This document shows, piece by piece, positions 24,357 through 36,350 of a stretch of 64,000 nt of DNA. Below the pieces are notes generated by a model. The model ran no database searches. It saw only the letters and a list, made by a program, of their open reading frames with translations, and was not told where the DNA came from. Origin of the DNA: Branchiostoma floridae (Eukaryota > Chordata > Leptocardii > Amphioxiformes > Branchiostomatidae); contig NC_049986.1 in NCBI RefSeq assembly GCF_000003815.2, positions 12,717,876 through 12,781,875 on the forward strand, written 5' to 3'. Position 1 is the stretch's first letter. Every line of letters starts with the position of its first letter. The translations under genes were made by a program, and so were the position numbers.

Positions 24357-27300
24357 TCAGAGGCGGGATTTTGTGACCTTCTCCGTCATGATGACCTTGA
24401 CGATCTCAGCGACCTCTCTCGCGCAGCCGTGAGACCACGTGACCCCGTTTGCTCCATGGCCATAGTTCAGCTGACGAAGAAATTCCAATAATAACTTTTC
24501 CTTGACATGAAAAAACCCAGTACTCTCCTTCTCCTGTATACCTCTGCTTCTATCCTATTCAGATTACGTCTATGTCATATGCTATTGCCATATAAAGATC
24601 CATTTACCGCAAAATGGTTCACAAAAACAAAAGATCAAAATCAAAATGAAAGTATGTTTGGCATCTCCGCTAACTTTGAAATTGCCACATTAACAAAATT
24701 GAACTGCCCTTTAGAAGTAGCCTATCAGTAAATACGTACCTCAAAAGAACGCCCAGATTTGGAATCTACCAGTGTTTCCCTTTCCAATCTTATTCCTCCT
24801 TTGCGCATGGGCCGCAAGCCAGTCCACTCCTCTACAACCTCTGCACCCTGAGATGTCGATAGAATTATGGTTGTTTTAGCCATCAACAGTTTCAACACAT
24901 TGGCACATATTTTAAAGGACATCAGATATACATTTGAAGCAGCAAGATGACGTAGAAGAACTGTGTACAGTAAGAACCAACTAACAAAATTAGGGTGAAT
25001 TTAGAATCGAAGTTAAATGCCTTACCTTCAGTTGCGGGTGCAAGGCGAGAACTCCCTCCCATATGGTCTTAGTGTCACGTGGGTCGTTCGTCACGCGGTA
25101 GTCCCCCTCCTGTTTTATCCCACCTATCACCACGTCATGAAGGCTGCGACAAAACATTGGAAAAAAAGACTTAAACCGATGACCTTGAAAAGTGCAGAAC
25201 CAGTTCCCGGTCTTAGACGTTCTCCTGTCGACATTAGCATGTCTTAAGTTAAATTCATTTTTCTTGCTGTTGAAGACTTTCAGGTTTATTGTGCGACACA
25301 TTGCATACTAGTAGTTAAGTTTCAATGCTTAGTAACTGACGAGGAACTCAACTCACTTGGCGTATATGTACGGATCACCCTTGATGGTTGGATGTGGTCC
25401 GGACGTTCCCACAAAGTACCGTATCCATGGAGCTTTAACCTGTGTGAAAGTACCGTATCCATGGAGCTTTAACCTGTGTGAAAGTACCGTATCCATGGAG
25501 CTTTAACCTGTGTGAAAGTACCGTATCCATGGAGCTTTAACCTGTGTGAAAGTACCGTATCCATGGAGCTTTAACCTGTGTGAAAGTACCGTATCCATGG
25601 AGCTTTAACCTGTGTGAAAGTACCGTATCCATGGAGCTTTAACCTGTGTGAAAGTACCGTATCCATGGAGCTTTAACCTGTGTGAAAGTACCGTATCCAT
25701 GGAGCTTTAATCTGTTTGAACCAGCTTTAACTGCTATGGTATGAATCTTACGGTTGGTGTCTAACCTAAAAACGTCTTAAGGGCCACATCTATCGGGGTA
25801 TCTGTCATTTTACTAAGCGCGATGTATTCCTTAGAACGGAAAGTGACTTTACTAACCCGCATGACTTGTCCTCTGACAGGAACCACAGCCTTGTCTTGAA
25901 CAAGAGATCGGGCTTCCAGGCCGGTGCAGTTCACAATCACATCGTAGTGTGGAGCTAACTTAGAATGAAAAAAATATGATGAGGCGTTAAAATATGGTCA
26001 TTATACCCAGAGCACCGATGAAAACAAATTGTCCTATCCTATAGCAATTGTAATATTCAGCAACTCGATCACGTTCTAATTCAGAGTTATTCATTACATT
26101 CGACTTGCAAGAGATAGGTTTCCTGTTTTCGTTGTACGCAGGTTAGAGATACAATAGACGAAAACGAGTAGGTAAATCAAACATACTTCCTCCAGTGATC
26201 CGACTCTTCTCCTCACGAATCCGACCCCTTTCTCTGCTAACCTGAATTGACAACCAAAAGTCCATCTGATTTCACCAGCGTCTTTTTCGGATGAAGAATC
26301 AATTTTGAAAATGATTATAAACGATCGAAATTCTGTGGTTGGACCGTTGGAAAGACATCACGAAATACAAGATGACCTTAGTCTTCTAGAAAGATCCATA
26401 GAATTGTTACTTTGTATGAGCCCAAGGAAGAAAGTCTCTCGGTTGACAAATGAACGCTGTGTAGAACCAGCCGTGTCTGAAATACAGGAAATAGAGTTAC
26501 GTACACACTACTTGAACGGAAGTAAAAGAATTGTTTGCTGTCTTACAATAGGAGACAAAGGAGGCTTCGATTTGATTGAAACCTTATTGACCAAACATTA
26601 CTTAGGAACACGAAGATGCTAAGTAATTTATAGCTGCACGAGCAGTTACTTAGTATGTACAATGTATAGAGAAAAGCTGTACATGTAAAGCTCCAAGGGT
26701 GTAAAACAAAATTTCTTGTTGTAGAAACATTTTCCATCCACCTACTTGTATCCAGGAAACAGGTTGTTTAGTTCCCAAGCTGTCAGGTGACGGAAACCAA
26801 CAACAATGTCCTTCCATGCAGGATCCTAGGAAAGAGACGATGAAGCAAATCGACTTTCATCTTTCAAATGAGGTACTTGTAGCATATAACAACCCTTACG
26901 TAATACTAACTCTTTGATTTTTAGCATGTAGGTAAAGATTATAAATCTTTGTCGAATCATGAGTACGATTTTGTCAAAAGAGTAACAGTACTTATTTCTA
27001 CTGCTGTAAAAGAACTGCTACTTCCTTTTCTAGTAAATGCATGTAAGTTCGCGGGGATTTGCTTTCGCGGTAGTGGGAAAATGGATTGTTCGCGGTGGTT
27101 TTGAGTTCGCGGTAGCTCCATAGACTGCAGTCTCATAATGTAATGGAAAATTGCTCGCGGTGGGTTTGAATTCGTGGTGAATTGGTCACCGCGAACATCT
27201 CTGCTTTTATAGCATTTCAACCCACCGGTACGTGTTCCATGAAGACGTAGTAACCAGGCTGCAGGAAGATGCCGAGTTCGTGTGCATAGTCCGTCTTCAG

Positions 27301-27931
27301 CATGGAGGTCAGATAGTCAAACGACCACTTCAGCCATCTCCTGAAGAAATCACGAACATTGAGGTATAAAAATAGCGTCCACTAGTGAAAAAAATGAGAT
27401 AGAACCCCTCTATCACATTAATTCACTAGTAAGAAAAAAATTGTGTCTACTAGTGAAAAACCCGTACCCTTCTATTGCATTAATTCACTAGAAATAGGTG
27501 AAAAAATACCGTCCACGAGTGAAAAAATACGATAGCACCTCTCTATCATATTGATTCACCAGTGAGAGGGAAGATGTGATCTAAATGAACTGGTGAAATA
27601 ATGCGATACCATAAATTGTGACAACTATTATCACGTGTAAGTAAATTTAGTTAACACGGTTTTCGACTGAAAAGCTTTTTTGAAGTAAAGTAATGTGATA
27701 ACTAGACAGTACTTCAAAGTCAGCTTGCAATACTCACAATTCAGCTGCAGTCATGTGTTCCTGAGACGGAGGTTTCCAGATCCCCCCGGCACCGTAACTC
27801 GTGTTGTCCGGACAGAACTTCTCAGAGATGACGGTCAGGTCTATTTGTCTGCGCGCATGTGCAGCCTCTTCCATGATGCGGAGGGCAGAGGTCATACCCA
27901 CAATTCCCGCTCCAATCACGGCGACTTTCAT
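24357..27931 (-). CDS. FAD-dependent D-amino-acid / D-aspartate oxidase, peroxisomal
   Basis: Ten exons read leftward: 27931-27738, 27340-27226, 26825-26746, 26476-26411, 26241-26187, 25958-25857, 25439-25357, 25143-25026, 24847-24740, 24470-24357. They sum to 1,035 nt, 344 aa plus stop, the usual family length (about 340-350). The start MKVAVIGAGIVGMTSALRI is a GxGxxG dinucleotide-binding fold that binds FAD. Further family landmarks are SYGAGGIWKP, VGFRHLTAWE, HGWFYTAF, VNCTGLEA, VPVRGQV, VVIGG, EEWTGLRPMR with the conserved Arg, and NYGHGANGVTWSHG. The protein ends in SRL, a type-1 peroxisomal signal. The family oxidises D-amino acids to keto acids, ammonia and peroxide. At the substrate lid, DPYIY keeps the second Tyr but has Lys where D-amino-acid oxidase has its first active-site Tyr, which leans toward D-aspartate oxidase. 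That choice is inference. The 66-nt exon 26476-26411 is easily missed. A minisatellite overlaps the seventh exon's acceptor. Confidence 0.93.
25413..25720. repeat. 34-bp minisatellite, nine copies, across a splice acceptor
   Basis: GTATCC recurs at 25421 and every 34 bases to 25693. Copies 1-8 are virtually identical and the ninth has two or more changes. On the minus strand each unit holds CTTTCACACAG plus the first 23 nt of the oxidase exon 25439-25357, so each carries an acceptor-like AG. The leftmost copy is the real exon start. Confidence 0.97.
27036..27208. mobile_element. MITE, TTCGCGGTGG family, copy 1
   Basis: AAATGCATGTAAGTTCGCGG and GGATTTGCTTTCGCGGTAG at one end, CACCGCGAACATC at the other. 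The same order occurs in reverse complement at 36963-37147. It lies in an oxidase intron. Confidence 0.75.
27370..27565. repeat. Three tandem foldback units
   Basis: Each unit begins TCCACTAGTGAAAAA or TCTACTAGTGAAAAA and closes with ATTAATTCACTAG or ATTGATTCACCAG, so it can fold on itself. Units start near 27375, 27450 and 27510. Located in the first oxidase intron. Confidence 0.7.
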
Positions 27932-29531
27932 AGCGTCCTGTTATTCATACTTGAAAATATGGATTTGTCTACGTTTTTACGACACGTGATTGCTTACTAT
28001 TTGGCGCAGTGTATCCTCATCCTATTTAACTAGTAAAACCAGAAAGACGAGCTACTGCGAAACGATTAGAATAAACGACTGTAATAGTGTTAGAAATAGA
28101 TCCTATCCTTCTCCCGAAGCTGCAAAGTTATGTATCTGTACCGCCGCAGTGAGGGGTAAGCAAAAATAAAATCCCAAAAGAATATTCACATGCAAAATTT
28201 TCAGAATGCAAAATGTATTTTCAAACCAAGTCCAATGTTATAGAGCTAGCAGACTCCGCCCCTGAGGCGTCGCCAAAATTACAGAGGAAGAAGTGAAGTT
28301 TAACAGAAAGCTCTACTGACTCAGAATATTCTATTAGATGCGAAGATAATAAATCTGTAGATAAGTAGGACCTGTATACCTTGTTAAGTAGAGCGTAATT
28401 CATGGCCAGACCGTTCAAATCTACGTCAACTATATAGTGGAGCCAGTCTGTTCGAACATTAAGTAATACGTGAGTCCCTACCTTTCTGAATTTAGCGTAG
28501 ATAGAGAATGCGGGCCTCTGGTGGGTTAACAATAATGCACATACTGACCTTGAATCGTCGGTCAAGATGGTAGATACAGTGCTACCCGTGCTCTTAAAAC
28601 TACCGTCGGCCAAACTATGGACTAAACATGTCAGACCGTGCAGGTATAAAGTCCGATACTCCAACGTTAACGTTTAACAGACCTTCCCCTGACTTGAATC
28701 GGAAGCTCTTTGCCCCCGAACACCCCGAGCCAAGGTTGGGCTTGTACCAAAATGAATTGTCAAGTCTCCGAAGTGTTGTCCTGTTCCACACAGGAAGGTA
28801 GTTGACAGATCAATAATGTTTGCAGATAAATGTGCAAATGTCAGGTGTAGCTAGCACGTCGTTTTGTGTAATATGTCTGATACATTCATAATCATGAGAG
28901 TCAGATACAGAGATATGAGAGGTCACGAGAACACGCAAATTTGAACTTTAATTGAAGATACTTATTCAAAGTGTTATCCTACATTAGAAACATACAAGAT
29001 GCTTTAGTATCCATAGCCTGTAACTTAATTGACAACAGAATACGAATCTAAACCGTACATATACCTGTAGCAGACATTCAATGCTAAGCCTGTGTTGGCA
29101 TGGTCTATATGGAGACATAATAAAATGGCCCAAAAATATTTCCTTTGATCATGACGTACGTGCATTAGTGTTTCGTTGGTTCGTGTTTCGTAAAGACAAT
29201 CATGTAGTTTGGAACAATTTCAAACCAATAACCCCTTTACGGCAAAAGATTTGAGTTAATCTTTTTTATCACGACCGATCTACCCTTGACCATCAAAGAC
29301 GGGTAACAATCTTAAAGCAAGCTGATTTCGGGTTCAAAGATCGCCAAACCAGTTTTATACATGCACGTGTTTTGGGTAAAAGTCGACTTGGAGCCGTTGA
29401 GCAGACTTGCAGTACTGACTCAGAAACGCCTGTATGAAACTGGCCTACAGGAGTATCATGATATGGATCTGATACAGGTAAGATAGACAAGCCAGTTTGA
29501 TAGAGATAGGCTTAATTAAGCTTGTTTATAT
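27932..29531. other. Upstream of oxidase / downstream of CAP gene
   Basis: A 147-codon minus-strand frame at 28221-28664 shows no domain or codon signature and I do not call it a gene. CCCCTGAGGCGTCGCCAAAA at about 28258 recurs at about 31298 in a CAP intron, so part of this stretch is dispersed repeat. The oxidase promoter should lie just right of 27931 but no TATA box is clear. Confidence 0.5.
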
Positions 29532-32500
29532 CTACAATGGCGGGACGACGTTTTCAGCGAACTCGTCCAGTTTGTTGCCGACAGGGAGGTAGTTAGCGGT
29601 GACGTAAGTGGTTGTGCGGGTGTCGTCCTTCGCCCAGCCCACCCCCACCTCACGTGCAGACTTCCACACCAGCTGGGTGAAGTGTCCTGAAAGGGGGATG
29701 CGTAATTGTTAAGGTGGCATCTCACTGCACTTGGAGCACCGGTGCGGCACTGCGGGGTTTGAAATATTACTCAACAAATTTCAGAGATAAAGGACGAATT
29801 TTCTGACGTTTTGTGTATTTTGCTGTCATACTTTCTACGTATTACGCAATATCTAATTTATACAAAAACGGCGAAAATAATACAACTGTGCCGCAGTGAA
29901 CGAACCAAAACACTTTTGTTAAACTTCAATTTTGGGTTATGGCTCGTTATGGTAGAGGTGCTTAAATTGTAAACACTCATATCTCGCCAACAAAGCACCA
30001 GGTCTGAACGTGGTTTTCAGCAAACAACTTCCTACCAAGAGACCTTTCTAATGATATCAAGGTTGGTCTACTCCAGAAAATGACATGAGAAATTCAAGAT
30101 ATGATAATCAAATTTCCACAGAAAATGGTAGTTATGAAGGTTGTTAGTATTTGTCGTTGATCAAAAGCTGAGAGTTTCTGTTACCTGTTCCTTCCTGATG
30201 TCCGCCTTGGTCAAAATTGTAGCGGTTGATCTCGTCGTACCACATGTCCACAACCTCTGTCGCTGTTGAGGGAAAACATCAATTTCAGCTTTCTGTATAC
30301 GTGTACCGTCTTATCACTGTTCGGTAGTTCTCTACAGATAAAAGAAAGTCATGGCAGGCATAGTGTGGTCCCCGTTCCGTTTTTCTAGAGGTGTGTGATT
30401 ATCATAGGACCACAGCAAGTACATTTTTTGGATGACATCCTCTGCTGACTGCAAAAATGATATAACGTTTATTGCAAATTCTTGCCCTTGGGGTAATTGC
30501 ATTGCAGGTAACATAAAAGATACAAACAGTGTAAAAACAATATCACAAGTGTCAATAATGAGATGGGGCGAAAAAAACAAGATGTCTTCTCTTGATACCA
30601 TAAACGTTGTAACAAGAATTGAAGTGACAAAACATGCTACCATAGCCAACAAGTCATTCATTTCTGTATTTAAGAAGTGAACTTACGTAGTAAAAGTGAC
30701 ACTAGTGTGGTAGACTGGTAGCAGTTACTAAATTGGCAACTTCACTCATGACCATAGTAGAGTCACTTCCACAACTACTAGTATAATTATGGTCACCTCG
30801 CTAGTGTCACTCCTACAAGTTTAATCATTAGGCTATAACACAACATATTTTCCCATCTTGTTAATTTCTCGTCATATTTACCATTTCCTTAGATTTAATG
30901 AACGCGCTGATGCCATCCAAGATTTACTTGCTGTGGCCTAATGTATGGTATTATGTGCTGGACCAGGTAGACACATGAGGTGTAGATGTAAATGTAAGAG
31001 CTTACCCTTCGTAGGCCGGCATCTTTTGCTGTACTTTTTTCCGATGTTCTCACCATACTCGTGATTCCCGCTGTGTTTGAGTTGGCGATCCCTGGCCATG
31101 GTTTCTGCCCACATCTGCGCATGCTCGGACAGCTTGCCAGGGTCCAGGGTCACGGGGTCGCAGCCATGTTTGGCTCGATAGAAGTTCTGCCTCTCGATCA
31201 GCTCTTCAATAAAGTTCGCCTCAGCTATGAGTATGAGTCAGGAAGTGACATGTAATGATGACTTACGGTTTGGCAGTACGTCATGAAAAACGCTTCACCC
31301 CTGAGGCGTCGCCAAAACGTTTAGGTACATTTACGAGAAATACGAAAGACGACGCGAGGATATACTGTCAACTGGGATAGGAAGCACAGGAACAAGGTCT
31401 AACAATTAGCCTGGGTACCGGCCAGCCCGTGTACATTTCCACTGTCTTGTGAGACCGAAGAATGTCGGAACATCAAGACTTACCTTCCTTGACTTTTTCG
31501 GCGGTCCAGTCAGTGTCGTCTTCATCATCTGAGTCCTTTTGGCTCGGCTTTCGCGCTGATCCCTTTTGTCCTTGGGCAGGTTTGTCTTTGTTACCTCCAG
31601 GCGTTGGTGGCTTCCCTTGACTACCAGTACGTGTAAAGTTACAGATAGTGAAAAATAAATTCATTGAAAACCATGTGTGTGGCGTATACACACAGTATCA
31701 CTACGCTGATATACGGTACAGTGCGCCAATATCCCGTTTGGTCTTTTTCTCATCGTATTTGATGAAGATGATCATCTCTGAGATTCTCCTATCAAACCGT
31801 CTTCATCTCAGTAACAGTCGAGTCGAATGTGACGTTTGTGTAATCGCTTTTCTTCACATGTTCTGTTTGCCAGCGACGTTTTCAATATATATACACTATA
31901 ACTCGAGTTTCGTCTCTACCAGACTGAATACGCTGGCTGTCATAGGGAGAATAATTTGCCAGGGGAGTTTAGCTACTAGAGAGTTTGGCTGGCCGCATAG
32001 GGGAAACATTACCCTTAGCGTAGACGGACTCCCCTTGCCAATTTCCGACTTTTTAGCCGAATTCTACGATCACCGTACCCCGTAGCCAACAACATTGTTA
32101 AGCAAAATTTGGATTCAAATAAAGTCCAAGGCTAATGGGATTTCAGCGTCATGTAGATCAGCAAACACAAACAGTACATGTACAAAGAGAGAGGAGAGAG
32201 AGAAGATAGGACATGAGAACAGTAACCGACAGCAACAACAACATGCAGATATCCAGATGCCCATTTCTTAAACATTATCCTGTGTGCACACCTGTCCGAC
32301 AATACGTTCTCCGGGAATTTGCCGATGACGTTTCCAGGCGGCGAGTAGTTGACCACCACGATGACGTTACCTTCGGCGTCCTTCGCCATCCCCAGTCCGA
32401 AGTCACGACTGTCCTTCCAGACCACCTGTGTGAAATGAGCTGAAATGGTGTAGATCAGCTCATCATCAAAGTCCATATTCATGGCGATCTAATTACAAGT

Positions 32501-33643
32501 TAGTTGGATACAATTCAGCTCATCAGAAATTCGTAGGGTCTACAGGTAATTTCTTTCGTGTTCATGTAACAAATAGCACGAGAATTCATTCATAGCTTTT
32601 CTTGTTTCTTCCTGCCGAAATTAAACAAGGCCCTATCAGACCTGTCCCGTCCTGATGCCCCTTCTTGGTGAAGTCGTACTTCTTCTTCTCCCCGTACCAC
32701 ACGGCGCACAGCGACTTCCCGGACAGGGGCTTCTGTCCTCCCGCCGGCTTCATGCCGACGTTCTGGCCGTGTGGGCTCTCGGTGTTGTACTCCAGATTAC
32801 CAGTCTATGGGAATCATCACAAAAACATTTCAGATCATTTTCTGTCTTTTGAACGTAGAGGATTTGAATGTCGTGGTTTGCTTGTGTACCGTACATTACA
32901 ATGAAAAATTGGTGCACCGTTGATGATGAAAGGAAAGGGCCAGGTCGTCGCGTTGACAAGAAATGGCCGGTCGACATCTCGGATCTATCCATTGAACCAA
33001 CATGGCGGTCATTTTTTTTTTGTTATAAAAGTTGGAAACCAATGAGTTTATGCCTAGTCTGCGTCTCAATGAACATCTAGATCTGTCACCCTCCCGAGAG
33101 CCTTACTGACTGGTGCTACATTGCACTGCAGCTAGGTGTCGCTGTTGCAGGGTGAAAATGCGGTCCCAAACCCGAGTTCTTAACCCCCCCCCCTTATCAC
33201 GGGTCATATTCTGAATTATTTTCACATTTTAATGTGAATCACATGTCATGAGAAGGTTAGAACTGCTGACATTGCATGATACGGAATAAATCGGGCAACG
33301 CGACACATTCCGTAAAGCTTCAGATGTTTCAGACTGAATCCATTATCTTTCACTCGCGAGTCATGACGGATTGATATAACAGATAGCATTCAGTATTTTT
33401 CACTCGTGACTGAGAATGATCAGATAGCCTTCACTGCTCTTTATCGGTGATTGCTCAAAGATAATGATTGTCAGTTACCTGTGCCAGATGCTCCGCCCAT
33501 TTCTGCGCTGACTGACAGAGGTCGCTGCTGATCTTGAGTGGCTGTGCCCCGTGTCGGGATCGGTACTCGTTGTGTGCAGACAGGCACTCATCTCTGAACG
33601 TGTTGAACACTCGGTCGCCTAGTAACGACTTGGCAGACGGCAT
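29532..33643 (-). CDS. Two-domain CAP protein (GAPR-1/GLIPR2-like)
   Basis: Seven exons read leftward: 33643-33479, 32804-32642, 32439-32292, 31620-31484, 31224-31006, 30262-30185, 29686-29532. They sum to 1,065 nt, 354 aa plus TAG. Residues 1-158 are a first CAP domain (AHNEYRSRHG, AVWYGEKKKYDF, HFTQVVWK, NYSPPGNVIGKF). Residues 159-204 are a low-complexity charged linker (PTPGGNKDKPAQGQKGS, DSDDEDDTDW). Residues 205-354 are a second CAP domain (RQNFYRAKHGC, GENIGKKYS, MWYDEINRYNF, HFTQLVWK, NYLPVGN). There is no signal peptide, so it groups with intracellular GAPR-1/GLIPR2-type CAPs that act at Golgi and endosomal membranes; that location is inferred from family. The first domain has GQN where the second keeps GEN, so its cavity Glu is replaced. 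TTTTCTCAG directly abuts CCATG at the start, so an upstream untranslated exon probably exists. Both domains share intron positions, which fits internal duplication. Confidence 0.9.
30695..30811. repeat. Short inverted-repeat element
   Basis: AGTGACACTAGTG at the left and CGCTAGTGTCACT at the right bound about 117 bp in an intron of the CAP gene. Confidence 0.6.
31917..32090. repeat. Dispersed repeat, copy 2 (partner at 2000-2164)
   Basis: Same order of blocks as the copy near 2.1 kb: ACGCTGGCTGTCATAGGG, AGAATAATTTGCC, TTGGCTGGCCGC, CCAATTTCCGACTTTT, ATTCTACGATCACC, CCGTAGCC. It sits in an intron of the CAP gene. Being in two unrelated introns shows it is mobile or once was. Confidence 0.75.
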
Positions 33644-33649
33644 GGCTGA

Positions 33650-36350
33650 GAAAATGTGATTTATGATAAGAAAAAAAAGCCTGTTGATTCGTCATAAATC
33701 ATGTGCATGGGCCGTCATGAAATCACGAGCTTTCTTCAGGTTTCTTAGGATGACGTAGACTAAAGTTAACACTTTCAATGGTTCATGATGGTCGTACATT
33801 TCATACTTGAATAAATGCTCTACTGGGACGAACAAAATGTTTTGATATCTCTTTGCGTCATATTATGTTACTTATACCTCGTTACATTGCATAGTACTCA
33901 GCAGTTTGCAGACTCGACGTCGCTGTGCAGTTCAACGTGTTAAAAATTAAAAACATGTAGACTTAATGCTCGCATATACTTGAAATGGTGCGGATCACAC
34001 AAATACTAATGTTTACCGTGTAATGGTACTACAGTGGTATAGACATTTAAACAAAGCAACTGTGTGAACTTATTCGCCCTCGCTGAGCAGCAAATGATAA
34101 TCAGACAAACTATCTATTTCTAACGACGCGTCAGGTCAGTCATGTCAAGCGTTTTTTTATCAAATTTATCCAAGTAATTAAATCCTGCCCTTGCTTCAGC
34201 ACGTGAACAGTACAATCGGTCACCTTTTGTACCATTGTAACAAAGAGAAGATGTGGCGAAATAAATTGGCTGAATTTTCAGTACAACTACAATATACCGA
34301 TTTCGTCTACCAACTTTATTTAACAGAAATCATCCAGCAAGCTTTCAAGGCGTAATTCCACGACATATGTACATCTTTCCTTTCCTTTCACGAGCACTAG
34401 TAAGTCACGATTTCTAAGAGTGAAAAACAGAAGTTTGAAAAATTCTTTCAGTAGATATCTTCCAAGTTGTTAAACACAAGGCTCGCTGAACTAACGCGAA
34501 GCATTGTTGTGGACACTGTGTAAGTGATATTGTAGCCCGGTTGGTTGTGGTTACTTTTACACTAAAAACTGTACTTTTAAGCTTCAACTACATGGCTTAA
34601 CTGTTTCACACTCATCATAAGCAATGTGTAACCAGTCAGTTTCTACAAAATGCTGTAGCAAATACACATATCAGGCCTTTGTGGTAGTTTGAGTGTAGGG
34701 TTTGTTCAATAGATAATACTACTAGTCACACTAGAATAAGCTGCCCCCAGGCAAATTTAACACCCCACAGAGCATTTGATAAAATTATCATAATCCTTGA
34801 CTTATGCTAAACAATGACACATATACCAGCACCATTATTAGATAGAAGCGTAGTACACAAGAGGTTACACATGGACATATTTGATGTAGAATTAAAACAT
34901 GGTGAAACAAAACAAATCTCTGTTCTTACTAACTTCTTAGTATCTGTCCTTCATGCTCAATGGGTATCTAATCCCACCACTACCTTATGACGCGAACCAA
35001 GCCACATGCAAATCAAAATGCTTTTCTCAAATCATACATAACGTTGATGTAAACAAGACTTAAGATGCGCAATTCCCCATACACACATGAACAGCTAGTG
35101 ATTACTATTTCTTGAATAGAGGTTGACAGAGTTGTGAGCAAAGACATTCAACAACGTGACATCTAACAATACCCAAAGTTCGACCAAGGACAAACAAGGT
35201 GAATTGACCTTGGCAAATTCTTTAAACAAAACATTGCAAAAACAATGAGGCAATGCAATGATTCTACGTACAGTAATCACACCGATGGCTGCCTGTATGA
35301 ATCTAGTAACACATACGTACCTTACCTAACACTTGGCTTGGTTGGTTTCCTCACTGCTGGGTTTAGAACAGGGTTTAGAGTAAGAGTGATAGCTGGGTGT
35401 GTACACCTCTCACACGCTACCGTCTGCAGCAAGGGTCAAGGCTGCTGACACCAGCCAATGATAGAGATGGTTTCACAATGATGTCATCCAAGTGTCACTT
35501 AACTTTACATAAATTATGCATGAGAGGTCTGATAAGGCTGGCATATTAGAGTGGTCTTGTTTGTGGTATGTACTGAAAGTGTATTAATCCTCAATCTCAC
35601 CCTCATCATTCACACCACAGTCATCCCTCAGAATTAAAGACAGCTGGAGCCATATCGTTCCTTTTTCTCAGCCGGATAGACATTTAATATCTATGGTTAC
35701 ATGCCTCTTATCCTGAGACAAATTACATTTGGATTAAAAAAAGGGAACTATATCAGGGGTCATATACATCAGATCTGTATGACAGATTCTGATAAATGCC
35801 ATAGATGATGTGCCAAATATATTTGACCCACAAGCCATAGACTTTTGGTAAAGTATCTATGTATGTTCACTGACAAAAGATGGTGGATGCCATCTGAAAG
35901 GTCTGACCATTTCCAAAATCATATCCAGTTGCTTTTAAAAAGTAACTGCTTTTTGGCGTATCTAAGTATGTCTCGCAAACATAGCTACAAGTAAGGAATG
36001 GTTAATAAGTACTGCATTGATATGTTTGATTTGTGCTTTTATGTTGTTACATATTGCCTGCTCACCCGTACATGATTCCACAAATATTCATATTATGAAA
36101 CGTGCTCATTCATCCTTTTAGTGGTATTATCATAATTTTCTTACATACAAAAGCATTTCAACTCCAGCACCATAATGATACATTGTACCACCATTTCTTA
36201 CAGCAACAAAAAGGGAATGTAAAATTTTATCTAAAAAAAATAATAATAATAATATTACAGAAAATAAGAGAAAAAATAGATGAGAAATTTAATCATTCTC
36301 TTTTTCATAGAAAAAGAAATTTCATCTTCATAGTAAATTTATCTTTCTCA
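33650..36350. other. Gene-poor interval upstream of CAP gene
   Basis: AT-rich sequence that should hold the CAP gene's upstream untranslated exon and promoter, and at its right end the 3' untranslated region of the transporter gene. Around 35650-35740 a loose inverted match (CATATCGTTCCTTTTTC versus GGGAACTATATCAG) hints at a degraded element. No other coding region recognised. Confidence 0.5.

Noticed and set aside
25413-25720. Regular 34-bp repeats as a CRISPR array
   Set aside because: The units are contiguous with no spacers, and the genome is eukaryotic. It is a minisatellite.
25770-25856. Continuation of the oxidase exon as coding sequence
   Set aside because: The frame stays open past GTCATGCGG, but the family continues directly into the exon at 25439, and GTTAGT is a good donor.
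26305-26622. Plus-strand 105-codon open frame
   Set aside because: It overlaps, on the opposite strand, a required oxidase exon (26476-26411) and has no domain.
28221-28664. Minus-strand 147-codon open frame
   Set aside because: No domain, no splice partners, and it contains a word shared with a repeat near 31.3 kb.
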